DNA of 43,427 bases from CAZDET01 sp964504335 (GTDB taxonomy: Bacteria > Bacteroidota > Bacteroidia > Chitinophagales > Saprospiraceae), in the NCBI GenBank assembly GCA_964504335.1, contig CAZDET010000043.1:1-43427 (forward strand), given 5' to 3'. Shown here piece by piece: positions 1 to 7,964 of this stretch; position 1 is the first letter of the stretch; each line of letters begins with the position of its first letter. The notes below the pieces were generated by a model. That model did no database searches, was not told the origin of the DNA, and worked only from the letters and a program-made list of their open reading frames with translations. A program made the position numbers and the translations under genes.

Positions 1-358
1 AACAAAGATACACGCTTAGCGCCTAACAAGCAAGCCCTGATTAGCCCAAACGCCAAAAACTCCCCTACCGACCATTTTGATGCGTGCGCCCCAATGGTCG
101 AGAACACTTCCCAATATTGGCAAAATAGTGGTTCGGCGCGGCCGCTTAGTAGTTGGTTGATTGTCGATTAGAGCATATAGATCAATAAGATCACCTTCAA
201 ATACGGTTGGGATAATTTCAGTAGTTTGATATTTTACAATCTGGTCGGCTCCAATTGTCGGTTATTTTTGCGACTTCTCATCGAAAAAGGGCACAATACC
301 TATTCGTCCACGAGTTTGAAATACTCGCCTACGATTGGGCAAATTTGGGATACACCGG
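1..358. other. Leading non-coding stretch
   Basis: No convincing gene is seen on either strand in the first 358 bases. Reading frames are short and broken by stops. A NotI-type GCGGCCGC site lies near 139-146. A weak inverted repeat, ACCATT at 70-75 and AATGGT at 92-97, is the only local structure noticed. The last part presumably holds the promoter of the downstream sensor kinase, but no TAnnTTTG box was clear. Confidence 0.5.
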
Positions 359-3211
359 ATGAAATGGAAAACTAGCTTACACTATTACACGTTAACGGCG
401 CTGCTGAGTCTGTCGGTACTTCCCAACTGTCGGGCCTCCCAACAGCCTGATGGTGGAAAAAGCGCTACCGGTGCACTCATCTGGCAAAAGATTAAAAACC
501 AGCTGGATGACCTCCCCGCAGATAGCTCCTTGCAACGCATTACCGCTGAAGTTGATCTGTATTGTGCCCAGAATGAAGTCTGTCGGCTGGAGACCTACCG
601 GCAATTGGTGCGAAAACTCGAGCAGAAGTTTAAGCTGCCCGTCGCTATATACGTTTTGGAAGAAATTGTTCGTCTGGCGGAGACTCGCCAAGATTCCGTC
701 CGCATCGCACAAGCCTACCACGATCTATTTCGCTTTCACGATGCCCTGGGCAACCAGCGCCTTGCTATTGTCAATATCAATCGATCCCAGCAACTTTACG
801 AAGCAATCGGTAATAAAGGGGCCGCCATCTATACCCAGATGATTCGGGTGGTGAGCAGCTACGACAGCACCAACGGCCGGGAAGTGCTCGACAAGCTGGA
901 GCAACTCCTGCGCCGCTCCGAATCAATTGATGCAAACCGGACCTTGTCGCTGCACATTAGCATGATGAAAATAGCGCTGGATGAGGGACGACTCGACCAG
1001 GCACTCGAGCACATCCAAGCCTTGGAGGCAATGCCGGTTTCGGAGCCGATCGAAGATCATCAATACGGTATCCTGATTGAGGCCCGGCTAGGGCGGGCAG
1101 AATTATCGGGGAAGCAGGGTGAGCGGGAAAAAGCAATTCGATACTACCAGGAGGCCCTCCAACTCAGTAGGGAAGAGCCGGCCAGGTGGGTGGAAATCCT
1201 CGTGTTGCGATCGCTCGCAGAGCTAGCGATGGAGCAAAGCGATCTGATCGCCGCCGATCGCTACCTCGATACGGCTTCTTCCAAGGCAGCGGCTTTGCAG
1301 CTACACGATCACCTCGCCGCGATTTACTTCCTTAAATCGGACTTGGCGGAATTACAACAAGCCTACGCCGATGCCCTCAACTATACTCGCCAGGGGCATT
1401 TTCACCAGGCAGAATTCGAACGGCGGGGCGCGGGATTTGATATCGAGAATTACTACCTCAAACTGGAAAAAGAACAGCTGGCATCCGAGACCGAAAACCA
1501 GGAACTCGAACTCCGGCTCAAAGAGTCGAAACTGCGCAATTCGTCGATTCGGGTCGTGCTGGCTATCCTGCTGATTGGTATCCTGGCCGCTGCTTACTTT
1601 TACCAGCGCAAGCGAAAACTGGAGCTCAGCCGCCAAAACCGCATCATTCAACGGCAGGCAGAACGGCTGGCAGCGCTGGATTCGGCTAAATCCCGCTTTT
1701 TTGCCAATGTGAGCCACGAGCTTCGCACGCCCCTCACGCTGATTCGGGGGCCGATCCAGTCGCTGCTAAAATCAGGTCGGCTGGAATCGAAGGAACGGCG
1801 ATTACTGGAAATGGTGGCCAGCAGCAGCAAGCAGCTGGATATCTTGGTGCGCGACATCCTCGACCTGAGCAAGCTGGAAGCCCAAAAATTGGAGCTACAG
1901 CTCACCGTCACTCCGCTGCGGTCTTTTTTCAGCACCCAGGTCGGTCAATTCGAGTCAATGGCACTGCGTAAGGGGCTCGATTTCAAAATGGATGTCGATA
2001 TCCCCTCCGACCTAACGGCAGAAATTGACCAGCCAAAGTGCCGCCAAATCGTCAATAATCTGCTCTCCAATGCCATTAAATTCACCGAGGCCGGCGGCCA
2101 GGTAATGGTTCGGGTCAATCTGCGCGGTAAGGAATTGCACATTCAGGTGAGTGATACGGGGCGTGGAATTTCGGAAGAAGACCTTCCGCATATTTTCGAC
2201 CGCTATTTTCAAACGCATCACCACGAGGGGCCAGCCGAGGGGGGCACCGGTATCGGCCTGGCCTTGTGCCAAGAGTACGTCCACCTTTTTGTGGGGCGCA
2301 TCCAGGTGGAGAGCACACTTGGCCTCGGAACCTCTTTTTACCTCTCTTTTCCGCTGCATGGACTCCAAAATCACAGAGCTGTCTCAACGGCCCACCTGGT
2401 TGAGAGTAAACAGACCGTCGAGCGGGTGGAGGATGCAGCAACAAGTACCAACGGGCAGTTGCCCACTATCCTGGTGGTAGAGGATCAGGCGGAGCTACGC
2501 GAATTCCTACGACTCATTCTCGCCGATCACTACCAGGTCCTGACCGCCGAAAACGGCTCAGCGGCGCTTGCCCTCCTCGGAGAGCATCCCGAGTGTCGGC
2601 TTGTCCTGAGCGATCTGATGATGCCCGTGATGGATGGGTTTCAGCTCCTGGAATCCCTCAAGGCACAAAATTCGACTCGTCATCTGCCGGTTATCATGCT
2701 GACGGCCCGGGCCGAAGGGCGCGACCGGCTCAAAGCGTTGCGAATCGGTGTCGACGACTATCTCGTTAAGCCATTCGATGAAGAAGAACTTCTGGCGCGG
2801 ATCCACAACTTGTTAAAACACCAATCGGACCGCCGGGCATCCCGCAGCGACAAAGCGCACCCGGCCGAAAAAAACGAACACCTGAGTGCAGAGGATCGCT
2901 ACTGGCTGGAATCCTTCGAAAACCACGTGCGGAGTTGCTTCACCGAGGATACCCTAACCGTAGCCGGACTGGCGCAGTACTTTCACATGAGCGAATCGAC
3001 ATTGCTGCGCCAGCTGAAACGCCTCACAGGGCTGACACCCGTGAAGTACTTGCAGGAAATGCGCCTGGATGCCGCGCGAAGGCTACTGGAAGAACGGACC
3101 TTCAATTCCGTGGCCCGGGTCGCTAGGGAGGTCGGCTATAGCAACCCTCAATCCTTTTCCCGATCCTTCAAGCGGCGATTTGGAAAATCACCCTCGGCCT
3201 ATTTTGAATAG
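359..3211 (+). CDS. Hybrid sensor histidine kinase/response regulator with AraC output
   Basis: One-piece two-component system of the HTCS type that should sense a periplasmic signal and regulate transcription directly. An upstream in-frame TTG exists at 335, but ATG 359 is preferred because it yields a lipoprotein-like signal peptide ending at LPNC (Cys24). Order of parts: TPR-like helical sensor (about 40-380), a membrane segment at about 397-417, HisKA with SHELRTP (His453), HATPase_c with N-box NAIKFTEAGG and G-boxes DTGRGI and GGTGIGLAL, REC domain (about 700-820) with phospho-acceptor Asp752 in LSDLMMPVMDG, and a C-terminal AraC HTH (about 840-950). All catalytic motifs are intact. A periplasmic TPR sensor in place of the usual beta-propeller, with a lipobox, is a variant of the class. 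Target genes are unknown; the adjacent AraC-domain gene is a candidate. Function class is secure, ligand is not. Confidence 0.93.
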   Translation: MKWKTSLHYYTLTALLSLSVLPNCRASQQPDGGKSATGALIWQKIKNQLDDLPADSSLQRITAEVDLYCAQNEVCRLETYRQLVRKLEQKFKLPVAIYVLEEIVRLAETRQDSVRIAQAYHDLFRFHDALGNQRLAIVNINRSQQLYEAIGNKGAAIYTQMIRVVSSYDSTNGREVLDKLEQLLRRSESIDANRTLSLHISMMKIALDEGRLDQALEHIQALEAMPVSEPIEDHQYGILIEARLGRAELSGKQGEREKAIRYYQEALQLSREEPARWVEILVLRSLAELAMEQSDLIAADRYLDTASSKAAALQLHDHLAAIYFLKSDLAELQQAYADALNYTRQGHFHQAEFERRGAGFDIENYYLKLEKEQLASETENQELELRLKESKLRNSSIRVVLAILLIGILAAAYFYQRKRKLELSRQNRIIQRQAERLAALDSAKSRFFANVSHELRTPLTLIRGPIQSLLKSGRLESKERRLLEMVASSSKQLDILVRDILDLSKLEAQKLELQLTVTPLRSFFSTQVGQFESMALRKGLDFKMDVDIPSDLTAEIDQPKCRQIVNNLLSNAIKFTEAGGQVMVRVNLRGKELHIQVSDTGRGISEEDLPHIFDRYFQTHHHEGPAEGGTGIGLALCQEYVHLFVGRIQVESTLGLGTSFYLSFPLHGLQNHRAVSTAHLVESKQTVERVEDAATSTNGQLPTILVVEDQAELREFLRLILADHYQVLTAENGSAALALLGEHPECRLVLSDLMMPVMDGFQLLESLKAQNSTRHLPVIMLTARAEGRDRLKALRIGVDDYLVKPFDEEELLARIHNLLKHQSDRRASRSDKAHPAEKNEHLSAEDRYWLESFENHVRSCFTEDTLTVAGLAQYFHMSESTLLRQLKRLTGLTPVKYLQEMRLDAARRLLEERTFNSVARVAREVGYSNPQSFSRSFKRRFGKSPSAYFE

Positions 3212-3252
3212 ACCCGACAAAACAGCTCCTGACGAATTGTGTACCTAATCTG

Positions 3253-3267
3253 CCGGATTCTATCCGG
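3253..3267. promoter_or_regulatory. Short palindrome CCGGAT-N3-ATCCGG
   Basis: Perfect 6-bp arms around a 3-nt centre, in the intergenic region between the hybrid kinase and the AraC-domain gene. It could be an operator for one of the two AraC proteins or a small RNA hairpin. No T-run follows, so it is not a typical terminator. Confidence 0.3.
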
Positions 3268-3353
3268 TATTTGACGGATGCAATAGGTCCGTATGTGTCA
3301 TATTTGTGAAGGCCCATTCCTAGGGCATCTAAACAAATACGCACCACTAGCCA

Positions 3354-3378
3354 GAGGACAGCCAATAGGGCTGTCCTC
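3354..3378 (+). promoter_or_regulatory. Strong hairpin in front of the AraC-domain gene
   Basis: GAGGACAGCC at 3354-3363 pairs perfectly with GGCTGTCCTC at 3369-3378 across a 5-nt loop. It ends 16 nt before the proposed ATG 3395 and is followed by AAAGGAAA, which resembles a ribosome binding site. The lack of a T-run argues against a terminator. A translational control hairpin or an mRNA-stabilising element is inferred. Confidence 0.45.
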
Positions 3379-3394
3379 AAAGGAAACATGTGAA

Positions 3395-3736
3395 ATGGCT
3401 GTTCAGAATAAATGGCTATATCGACTGGATTTGGCAATTGAACGAAATTTGAGTGATCGATACCTTAATAATCAAAGCCTCGCGGAAACGATGTCGATCA
3501 GTGAGCGCCAGCTCTTCCGCAAGATCCGGGAACTGACTGACCTCTCTCCCCAACAATACCTTCGCCAATATCGCCTGCAACGCGCCATGCAGTACCTGCG
3601 GGATGGGCAATTCCGTACCGTCAAGGAAACGGCCTTCGCCGTCGGATTTGCCAATGTGAGTTACTTCATCCAGCAATTCGAACAGGAATTTGGGATCAAG
3701 CCGTTGGCCCAGCTCCAAAGAGCCGGTTGGCGATGA
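3395..3736 (+). CDS. Stand-alone AraC-family HTH domain protein
   Basis: A 113-residue protein consisting almost only of an AraC/XylS double helix-turn-helix DNA-binding domain (HTH_18). Visible features are the first HTH region around SLAETMSISERQLFRKIREL and the second around KETAFAVGFANVSYFIQQFE. There is no sensor or dimerisation domain. The frame is open further upstream to 3293, but the upstream residues do not look like protein and cross the strong hairpin at 3354-3378, so ATG 3395 with a purine-rich stretch before it is preferred. It lies 180 bp after the hybrid kinase, whose own C-terminus is the same kind of domain, so it may bind related sites or act as an accessory regulator; that is inference. 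The 3' end lies close to the assembly gap. Confidence 0.8.
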   Translation: MAVQNKWLYRLDLAIERNLSDRYLNNQSLAETMSISERQLFRKIRELTDLSPQQYLRQYRLQRAMQYLRDGQFRTVKETAFAVGFANVSYFIQQFEQEFGIKPLAQLQRAGWR

Positions 3737-3752
3737 CCACCGACTATTGCAG

Positions 3753-3807
3753 CGACTTCAATGACTCAATTGGCAGAATAGTGGCATTAATGGCAGCCAT
3801 AGTTTAT
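3753..3807 (+). repeat. Left copy of 55-bp exact duplication at gap
   Basis: The 55 bases immediately left of the N-run, starting CGACTTCAATGACTCAATTG, are identical to the 55 bases immediately right of it. The exact length and abutment to both gap edges suggest a k-mer overlap of two contig ends, not a biological repeat. Confidence 0.85.
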
Positions 3808-3907
3808 NNNNNNNNNNNNNNNNNNNNNNNNNNNNNNNNNNNNNNNNNNNNNNNNNNNNNNNNNNNNNNNNNNNNNNNNNNNNNNNNNNNNNNNNNNNNN
3901 NNNNNNN
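3808..3907. other. Assembly gap of 100 Ns
   Basis: Exactly 100 N characters, a standard placeholder for a scaffold gap of unknown size. Reading frames that run through it are meaningless. Confidence 0.99.
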
Positions 3908-3962
3908 CGACTTCAATGACTCAATTGGCAGAATAGTGGCATTAATGGCAGCCATAGTTTAT
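3908..3962 (+). repeat. Right copy of 55-bp exact duplication at gap
   Basis: Identical to 3753-3807; the identity stops exactly at the gap edge on the left. On the right the sequence continues as unique DNA, ATATACTTGCG. See the left copy for interpretation. Confidence 0.85.
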
Positions 3963-4216
3963 ATACTTGCGTCTGTCCTTCCCCTCATAAATCAAATGGC
4001 TAACCTGTTTCGGCGGGTAGTCATACTCCCGTCAAGTACGCGCAGTGTTGGCCCGTATCTGGCCAGGATCATCCCATTGTTTACGACAAGTTATGGACCT
4101 TCAAGGGTGTCTCCTTGAGGATGTATGCTACGTGCTGAAGCTATTGAATGCCTCACGATAGTGGATTGGGCATTCAAGCATTAACCCAGAATTAATACAC
4201 TAATCCAACCATTCTA
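3963..4216. other. Non-coding stretch right of the gap
   Basis: No supported gene. A short frame around 3996-4118 gives a peptide with no recognisable features. The inverted repeat TTGAATGCC (4144-4152) and GGCATTCAA (4169-4177), with perfect 9-bp arms and a 16-nt loop, lies 40 bp before the next start codon; its role is unknown. Confidence 0.45.
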
Positions 4217-4662
4217 ATGAAGCTAAGACATTTACTTTTTGTGCTCCTTGCCATGTGTACGGCAGCCACCTCCCTGCCGGCACATACAACGGCGCAGCCA
4301 TCGGCCGGCACCATTGCAAGACCTACGTCGATTTTACCTATTTCGAAACCTTTGTAGATGTGCCTGCCGGTTCTCAGCTCGAAGAGTTTACAGTCAATTT
4401 TTCACGAGTAGACGACGGAGCCCGGGTCTACGTCTTCAACTCCGATTATCCGGAGGGAACCTATGCAGAGAAGGCCGATATCGCATACAAAGGAAAACCG
4501 GTATCCGCCGACATCAGTGAGCTTATAAAGATCGGCGACAACAACCGGATCGTCATTGCACAGTTCGACAACTGCTGGTCGGAGAACGTACTCCGCGGAG
4601 CAAACGTGGTGGTAAACGGCGTCAAAGTGCCGGCTACCCAGGTCCTTGAAATTGGAAAATAA
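4217..4662 (+). pseudogene. Secreted protein gene with apparent frameshift
   Basis: ATG 4217 begins a good signal peptide, MKLRHLLFVLLAMCTAATS, but that frame stops at a TAG near 4355. The rest of a plausible secreted domain is in the next frame: HHCKTYVDFTYFETF, then VDDGARVYVFNSDYPEG, then NNRIVIAQFDNCWSENVL, ending at TAA 4660-4662. A GTG at 4255 could open the second frame but would drop the signal peptide. The simplest reading is that one base has been lost between about 4260 and 4300. The mature part (about 125 residues, two Cys) resembles small beta-rich secreted domains of Bacteroidota; no function is known to me. The closeness of the contig end makes a sequencing error as likely as a true pseudogene. 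Confidence 0.6.
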
Positions 4663-4698
4663 TCGAATTAAGAATAGTATGTAGTTTGTTGGAGGGAG

Positions 4699-4720
4699 GC
4701 CAGCTTTATTTGGAGCTGGC
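4699..4720 (+). terminator. Hairpin, possible weak terminator
   Basis: GCCAGCT (4699-4705) and AGCTGGC (4714-4720) form a perfect 7-bp stem with an 8-nt loop, 37 bp after the stop at 4662. It is followed by ACCCTTCTG and not by a T-run, so termination would be weak. Confidence 0.4.
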
Positions 4721-4818
4721 ACCCTTCTGAAAATACATTAAAACCTGATAAAGCACCAATATCCTGGAGCTCCTGGCTTAATCGATTCTGAGAACCAAGA
4801 GCATAGGATCACGAATAA

Positions 4819-4849
4819 TTTGTGATTCTGCGGAATATATTTACCTTTT
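4819..4849 (+). promoter_or_regulatory. Bacteroidetes-type promoter for the NlpC-like gene
   Basis: TTTG at 4819-4822, a 19-bp spacer, then TACCTTTT at 4842-4849, matching TAnnTTTG at 7 of 8 positions. The start codon follows at 4885, giving a leader of about 30 nt. Spacing fits the primary sigma consensus of this phylum. Confidence 0.5.
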
Positions 4850-4884
4850 GACGAATAACGCATCCCACTTATAATTCACAGAAA

Positions 4885-5844
4885 ATGAAAACATCTACCA
4901 TATTCCTCGCGATTGCAATTCCCGTGGTGGGGATTATCGGTTATTACATCGGTCGGAACAGTGCAGCAGCGGCTACTCCGGCAATTGCAGCAAATGTTTC
5001 TTCGGAGGAGCCTGGCCCCCCGGAAGACAATAGCGAGACCAACATCGATTCCTTGGAAACCGCCGATTCTACGCTGGCAACAACTGCGGAACAGAATACT
5101 CCCTCTACTTCCGAGCCGGCTTCCCCTTCTACGGCCGCGCCCGCCACTCCTCCGGTGGCGCCACTGCCCACTGCCGACCCCACAGGAGGAAGCATCGTAC
5201 TGGAACCCGTGAAAACCGGCATCAGCGACGATAAGATTAGTCGGGTGCTGGAGTCGATTTCCGATAATATGGAAAAGCAGAAGCTGGCTTACGTATCCAG
5301 CCTGGGGCAGGACTGTTCGGGCATCTTCCACCGGATTAAGGACAGCATTCAGGTGCGTCTTCCCGCCCTCCGCGACGGATATGGCTATAAGTATCCCAAA
5401 TACAGCAAGGATCGGAGTAGCCGCCAAATCGCGGACTGGTACTACCGCAACGGCAACCTGATGATCATAGAAGATGCGGTAGCGGCCCGCAATTCTATCC
5501 GTCCGGGATCGGTGATGTTTTTCGGTAAGCCCAACAAGAAGTTCCGAAATATGACCATCGAAAAGCTCACGGACCGCGACAATAACTACACTAGCAACGG
5601 CATCATAATGCACGTAGCCGTCGTTACTTCTGTACGAACCGATGAGGAAGGCAACGTGGTCGATTACACGATGATGCACGGGCGGAACTCGCGCATTCAC
5701 GCTTCGCGAACAGGTAGCAAGGAGGTGCAAAGCAAGCGCACCAAGGGCCTGCCACCCTTCGGCAACTGGAGCCAGCAGTGGGTGGCAGTGGCCAACATTG
5801 CGACGCCGGAATCTAACGCCGTGGCGAGTGCCGGAGGCAAATAA
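4885..5844 (+). CDS. NlpC/P60-like cell-wall hydrolase, membrane-anchored
   Basis: A 319-residue protein with an N-terminal hydrophobic anchor or signal (about 5-22, ending YYIGRNS), a Ser/Thr/Pro/Ala-rich linker (about 27-105) and a C-terminal catalytic-looking domain (about 130-310). Cys144 in GQDCSGIF and His243 in IIMHVAVV sit in the order expected of NlpC/P60 (CHAP-like) cysteine peptidases, with His265 in MMHGRNSR as a possible third residue. Such enzymes cut peptide stems of peptidoglycan. The proline-rich linker probably spans the periplasm or cell-wall zone. It is preceded by a plausible promoter at 4819-4849 and followed by the S9 peptidase after 55 bp, so the two may share a transcript. 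Family assignment rests on motifs only; substrate is inferred. Confidence 0.65.
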   Translation: MKTSTIFLAIAIPVVGIIGYYIGRNSAAAATPAIAANVSSEEPGPPEDNSETNIDSLETADSTLATTAEQNTPSTSEPASPSTAAPATPPVAPLPTADPTGGSIVLEPVKTGISDDKISRVLESISDNMEKQKLAYVSSLGQDCSGIFHRIKDSIQVRLPALRDGYGYKYPKYSKDRSSRQIADWYYRNGNLMIIEDAVAARNSIRPGSVMFFGKPNKKFRNMTIEKLTDRDNNYTSNGIIMHVAVVTSVRTDEEGNVVDYTMMHGRNSRIHASRTGSKEVQSKRTKGLPPFGNWSQQWVAVANIATPESNAVASAGGK

Positions 5845-5869
5845 ACTTATTCTGGATCGAGTATAACTG

Positions 5870-5899
5870 AAGTTGGTTAAATTGGTGAAAAACCAACTT
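5870..5899 (+). promoter_or_regulatory. Hairpin abutting the S9 peptidase start codon
   Basis: AAGTTGGTT (5870-5878) and AACCAACTT (5891-5899) form a perfect 9-bp stem with a 12-nt loop, ending one base before ATG 5900. It would cover the ribosome landing zone, suggesting translational control, or act as an insulator from the upstream gene. It is not followed by a T-run. Confidence 0.4.
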
Positions 5900-7960
5900 A
5901 TGTCCAATCTTAGATCCATTTACCTCTGTATCGCCGTAATTCAATTTTCGCTAACGACCCTTCCAGCCCAGTATAGTCTCCCCCAAACCCTGGGCGCTCC
6001 CTACGTGCAATCCGTGCACGCCGCCGAAGATGGGCAATCCCTTGCCTGGGTGGTGAATGAGCAGGGAGTGCGCAATATCTGGTACAGGGAGCTTAATAAT
6101 GGAGAGTCGCAACAACTGACCAATTACGACCAAGATAACGGCCTCAACCTGTCGCAGGTACGGCTATCTGCGGGCTATATGCTCTACGTGCGTGGCAACG
6201 GCAACAACCGCTACGGGCAGCCGGCCAACCCGGCGAGTTTGCCCGGCACGCCAAAACGGGTATTGTTGCGCATGCGGTTATCGGATCAAAAAACCGATAC
6301 GATTGCGGAAGCTGCTAACCCAATCCTGGCTCCTGATGGTAAAGGGCTACTGTACACCCAGGGGAGCGAGGTGTATTTCGTGGAAGATATTACCACGGAA
6401 AAGCCTGCTGCGCGGCGTCTGTTTGCGGTCCGCAGTGGGGTAGGCAGCCTGCGTTGGTCGCCCGACGGCAGGGCAATTGCTTTCGTCAGCAATCGGGGTG
6501 ACCACAGTTTCGTGGGCTACTATTCGATGGCCGACAATCAGCTCCGGTGGATGGCCCCGAGTTTCAGTTTTGATGAATTACCCGTTTGGTCACCCGACGG
6601 CCGCCAAATCGCTTTCCTGCGTCGCCCGGGCTACAGCAAGGATGAACTCCGCAACCTCACGGGCGGCTTCCCCTTCGAAATCGTAGTTGCTGATGTGGCT
6701 ACGGAAACAGGAACAACCATCTGGAAATCGCCCGCCGATGACGGTGGGTTCGCTCAGTACTACCCCAATGACCCACTGCGCTGGACCAGGAATAACAAGA
6801 TCCTGTTTCATTCAGAGCACGAAGACTGGAATCACCTCTACGCTCTAAACCCCGATGGGACGGGCCTGACTGACCTGACTCCGGGCAAATGCGAGGTAGA
6901 GAATAGTACCCTATCCCGCGATCACCGGTTTCTCTACGTATCGACTAACTGCACCGACATCAACCGACGGCACATTTGGAAGGCCAACATAGAGACTGGA
7001 ACATCAGAGATGATTACGGAGGCAAGCGGCATTCAAACGCATCCTGTGGCCTTGGCTGATGAGGTATTAGCCTACCGGGAGGGCACCCATAATCGCCCCA
7101 CATCAGTGGTCGTCCAACGAGGTACGGAGCGGCAAAACTTAATCGATCTCCCTGCCTCCTTCCCCCAGGCTCAGTTGGTGGAGCCACAGGCCGTTCAGTT
7201 TAAAGCTGCGGATGGTCTGACGATCCACGGGCAGTTGTTTTTACCACCAGATGCCTCTACCAACCGGTTGCCGGCGGTCATCTTTATGCACGGTGGCCCT
7301 ATCCGGCAAATGTTGCTCGGCTACCATTACAGTGGTTACTACGCCAATGCCTACGTGCTCAACCAGTACCTGGCTGCTCAGGGCTATGCAGTCCTGTCGG
7401 TCAATTTCCGGGACGGGATCGGCTACGGGCGTGATTTCAGGCGGGCGGCCAATCAGGGGCCCCGGGGAGCTTCCGAATACAAGGACATCATCGCGGCCGG
7501 AAAATACCTGCAAGCGCATCCCCGTGTGGACCCGGAGCGGATCGGCCTGTGGGGCGGCTCCTACGGCGGTTACCTGACGGCCATGGGCCTGGCAAAGAAC
7601 TCTGATCTCTTCAAGGCCGGGGTCGATTTTCACGGGGTGCACGACTGGGCCTGGCGCGCCCGCGACTTCTCGCCCGGTGGCGGCTGGGGCATTACTAAGG
7701 AGCTGATGGAGGAGGCTTACCAATCCTCTCCCGTGGCCGAATTGCAATTTTGGAGTTCACCGGTATTGATCATTTCCGGCGACGACGACCGCAACGTCAT
7801 GTTCGGCCAATCCATCGATCTGAAAAATAAGCTCGATGCGCTGGGAGTCCACAATGAGGCGCTCGTTTTTCCGGATGAGGTGCACGGTTTTCTGCGCTAC
7901 GCCAGTTGGCTGAAGGCCTACGAGCGCACTGTTGATTTCTTCGATCGCTGGTTGAAGTGA
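5900..7960 (+). CDS. S9 family prolyl oligopeptidase-like peptidase, secreted
   Basis: A 686-residue serine peptidase of the prolyl oligopeptidase family (DPP IV/acylaminoacyl peptidase type). It has an N-terminal signal peptide, MSNLRSIYLCIAVIQFSLT, cut near LPAQ. A TolB/PD40-like propeller follows (about 30-400, with SPDGRAIAF and WSPDGRQIAFL blades), then the alpha/beta-hydrolase domain (about 430-686). The triad is visible: Ser554 in WGGSYGGY, an Asp in SGDDDRNV (628-630) and His662 in DEVHGF. Frame-open TTG 5873 was rejected as start because ATG 5900 begins the signal peptide. It should degrade short, often proline-containing, peptides in the periplasm. The stop is only 4 bp from that of convergent ftsE. 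Confidence 0.93.
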   Translation: MSNLRSIYLCIAVIQFSLTTLPAQYSLPQTLGAPYVQSVHAAEDGQSLAWVVNEQGVRNIWYRELNNGESQQLTNYDQDNGLNLSQVRLSAGYMLYVRGNGNNRYGQPANPASLPGTPKRVLLRMRLSDQKTDTIAEAANPILAPDGKGLLYTQGSEVYFVEDITTEKPAARRLFAVRSGVGSLRWSPDGRAIAFVSNRGDHSFVGYYSMADNQLRWMAPSFSFDELPVWSPDGRQIAFLRRPGYSKDELRNLTGGFPFEIVVADVATETGTTIWKSPADDGGFAQYYPNDPLRWTRNNKILFHSEHEDWNHLYALNPDGTGLTDLTPGKCEVENSTLSRDHRFLYVSTNCTDINRRHIWKANIETGTSEMITEASGIQTHPVALADEVLAYREGTHNRPTSVVVQRGTERQNLIDLPASFPQAQLVEPQAVQFKAADGLTIHGQLFLPPDASTNRLPAVIFMHGGPIRQMLLGYHYSGYYANAYVLNQYLAAQGYAVLSVNFRDGIGYGRDFRRAANQGPRGASEYKDIIAAGKYLQAHPRVDPERIGLWGGSYGGYLTAMGLAKNSDLFKAGVDFHGVHDWAWRARDFSPGGGWGITKELMEEAYQSSPVAELQFWSSPVLIISGDDDRNVMFGQSIDLKNKLDALGVHNEALVFPDEVHGFLRYASWLKAYERTVDFFDRWLK

Positions 7961-7964
7961 ATTT

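Noticed and set aside
3727..3955. Reading frames crossing the N-run
   Set aside because: The Ns are unknown bases and the flanks are an artefactual duplication, so the frames are not real.
3753..3962. Direct repeats around the gap as target-site duplication of an insertion
   Set aside because: A 55-bp exact repeat that ends exactly at both edges of a 100-N gap is far longer than usual target duplications and is better explained by the assembler.
4876..5919. 347-codon minus-strand frame over the NlpC-like gene
   Set aside because: Antisense to a gene with a good anchor, linker and NlpC-like motifs. The minus translation is Arg/Gly/Cys-rich and low in structure.
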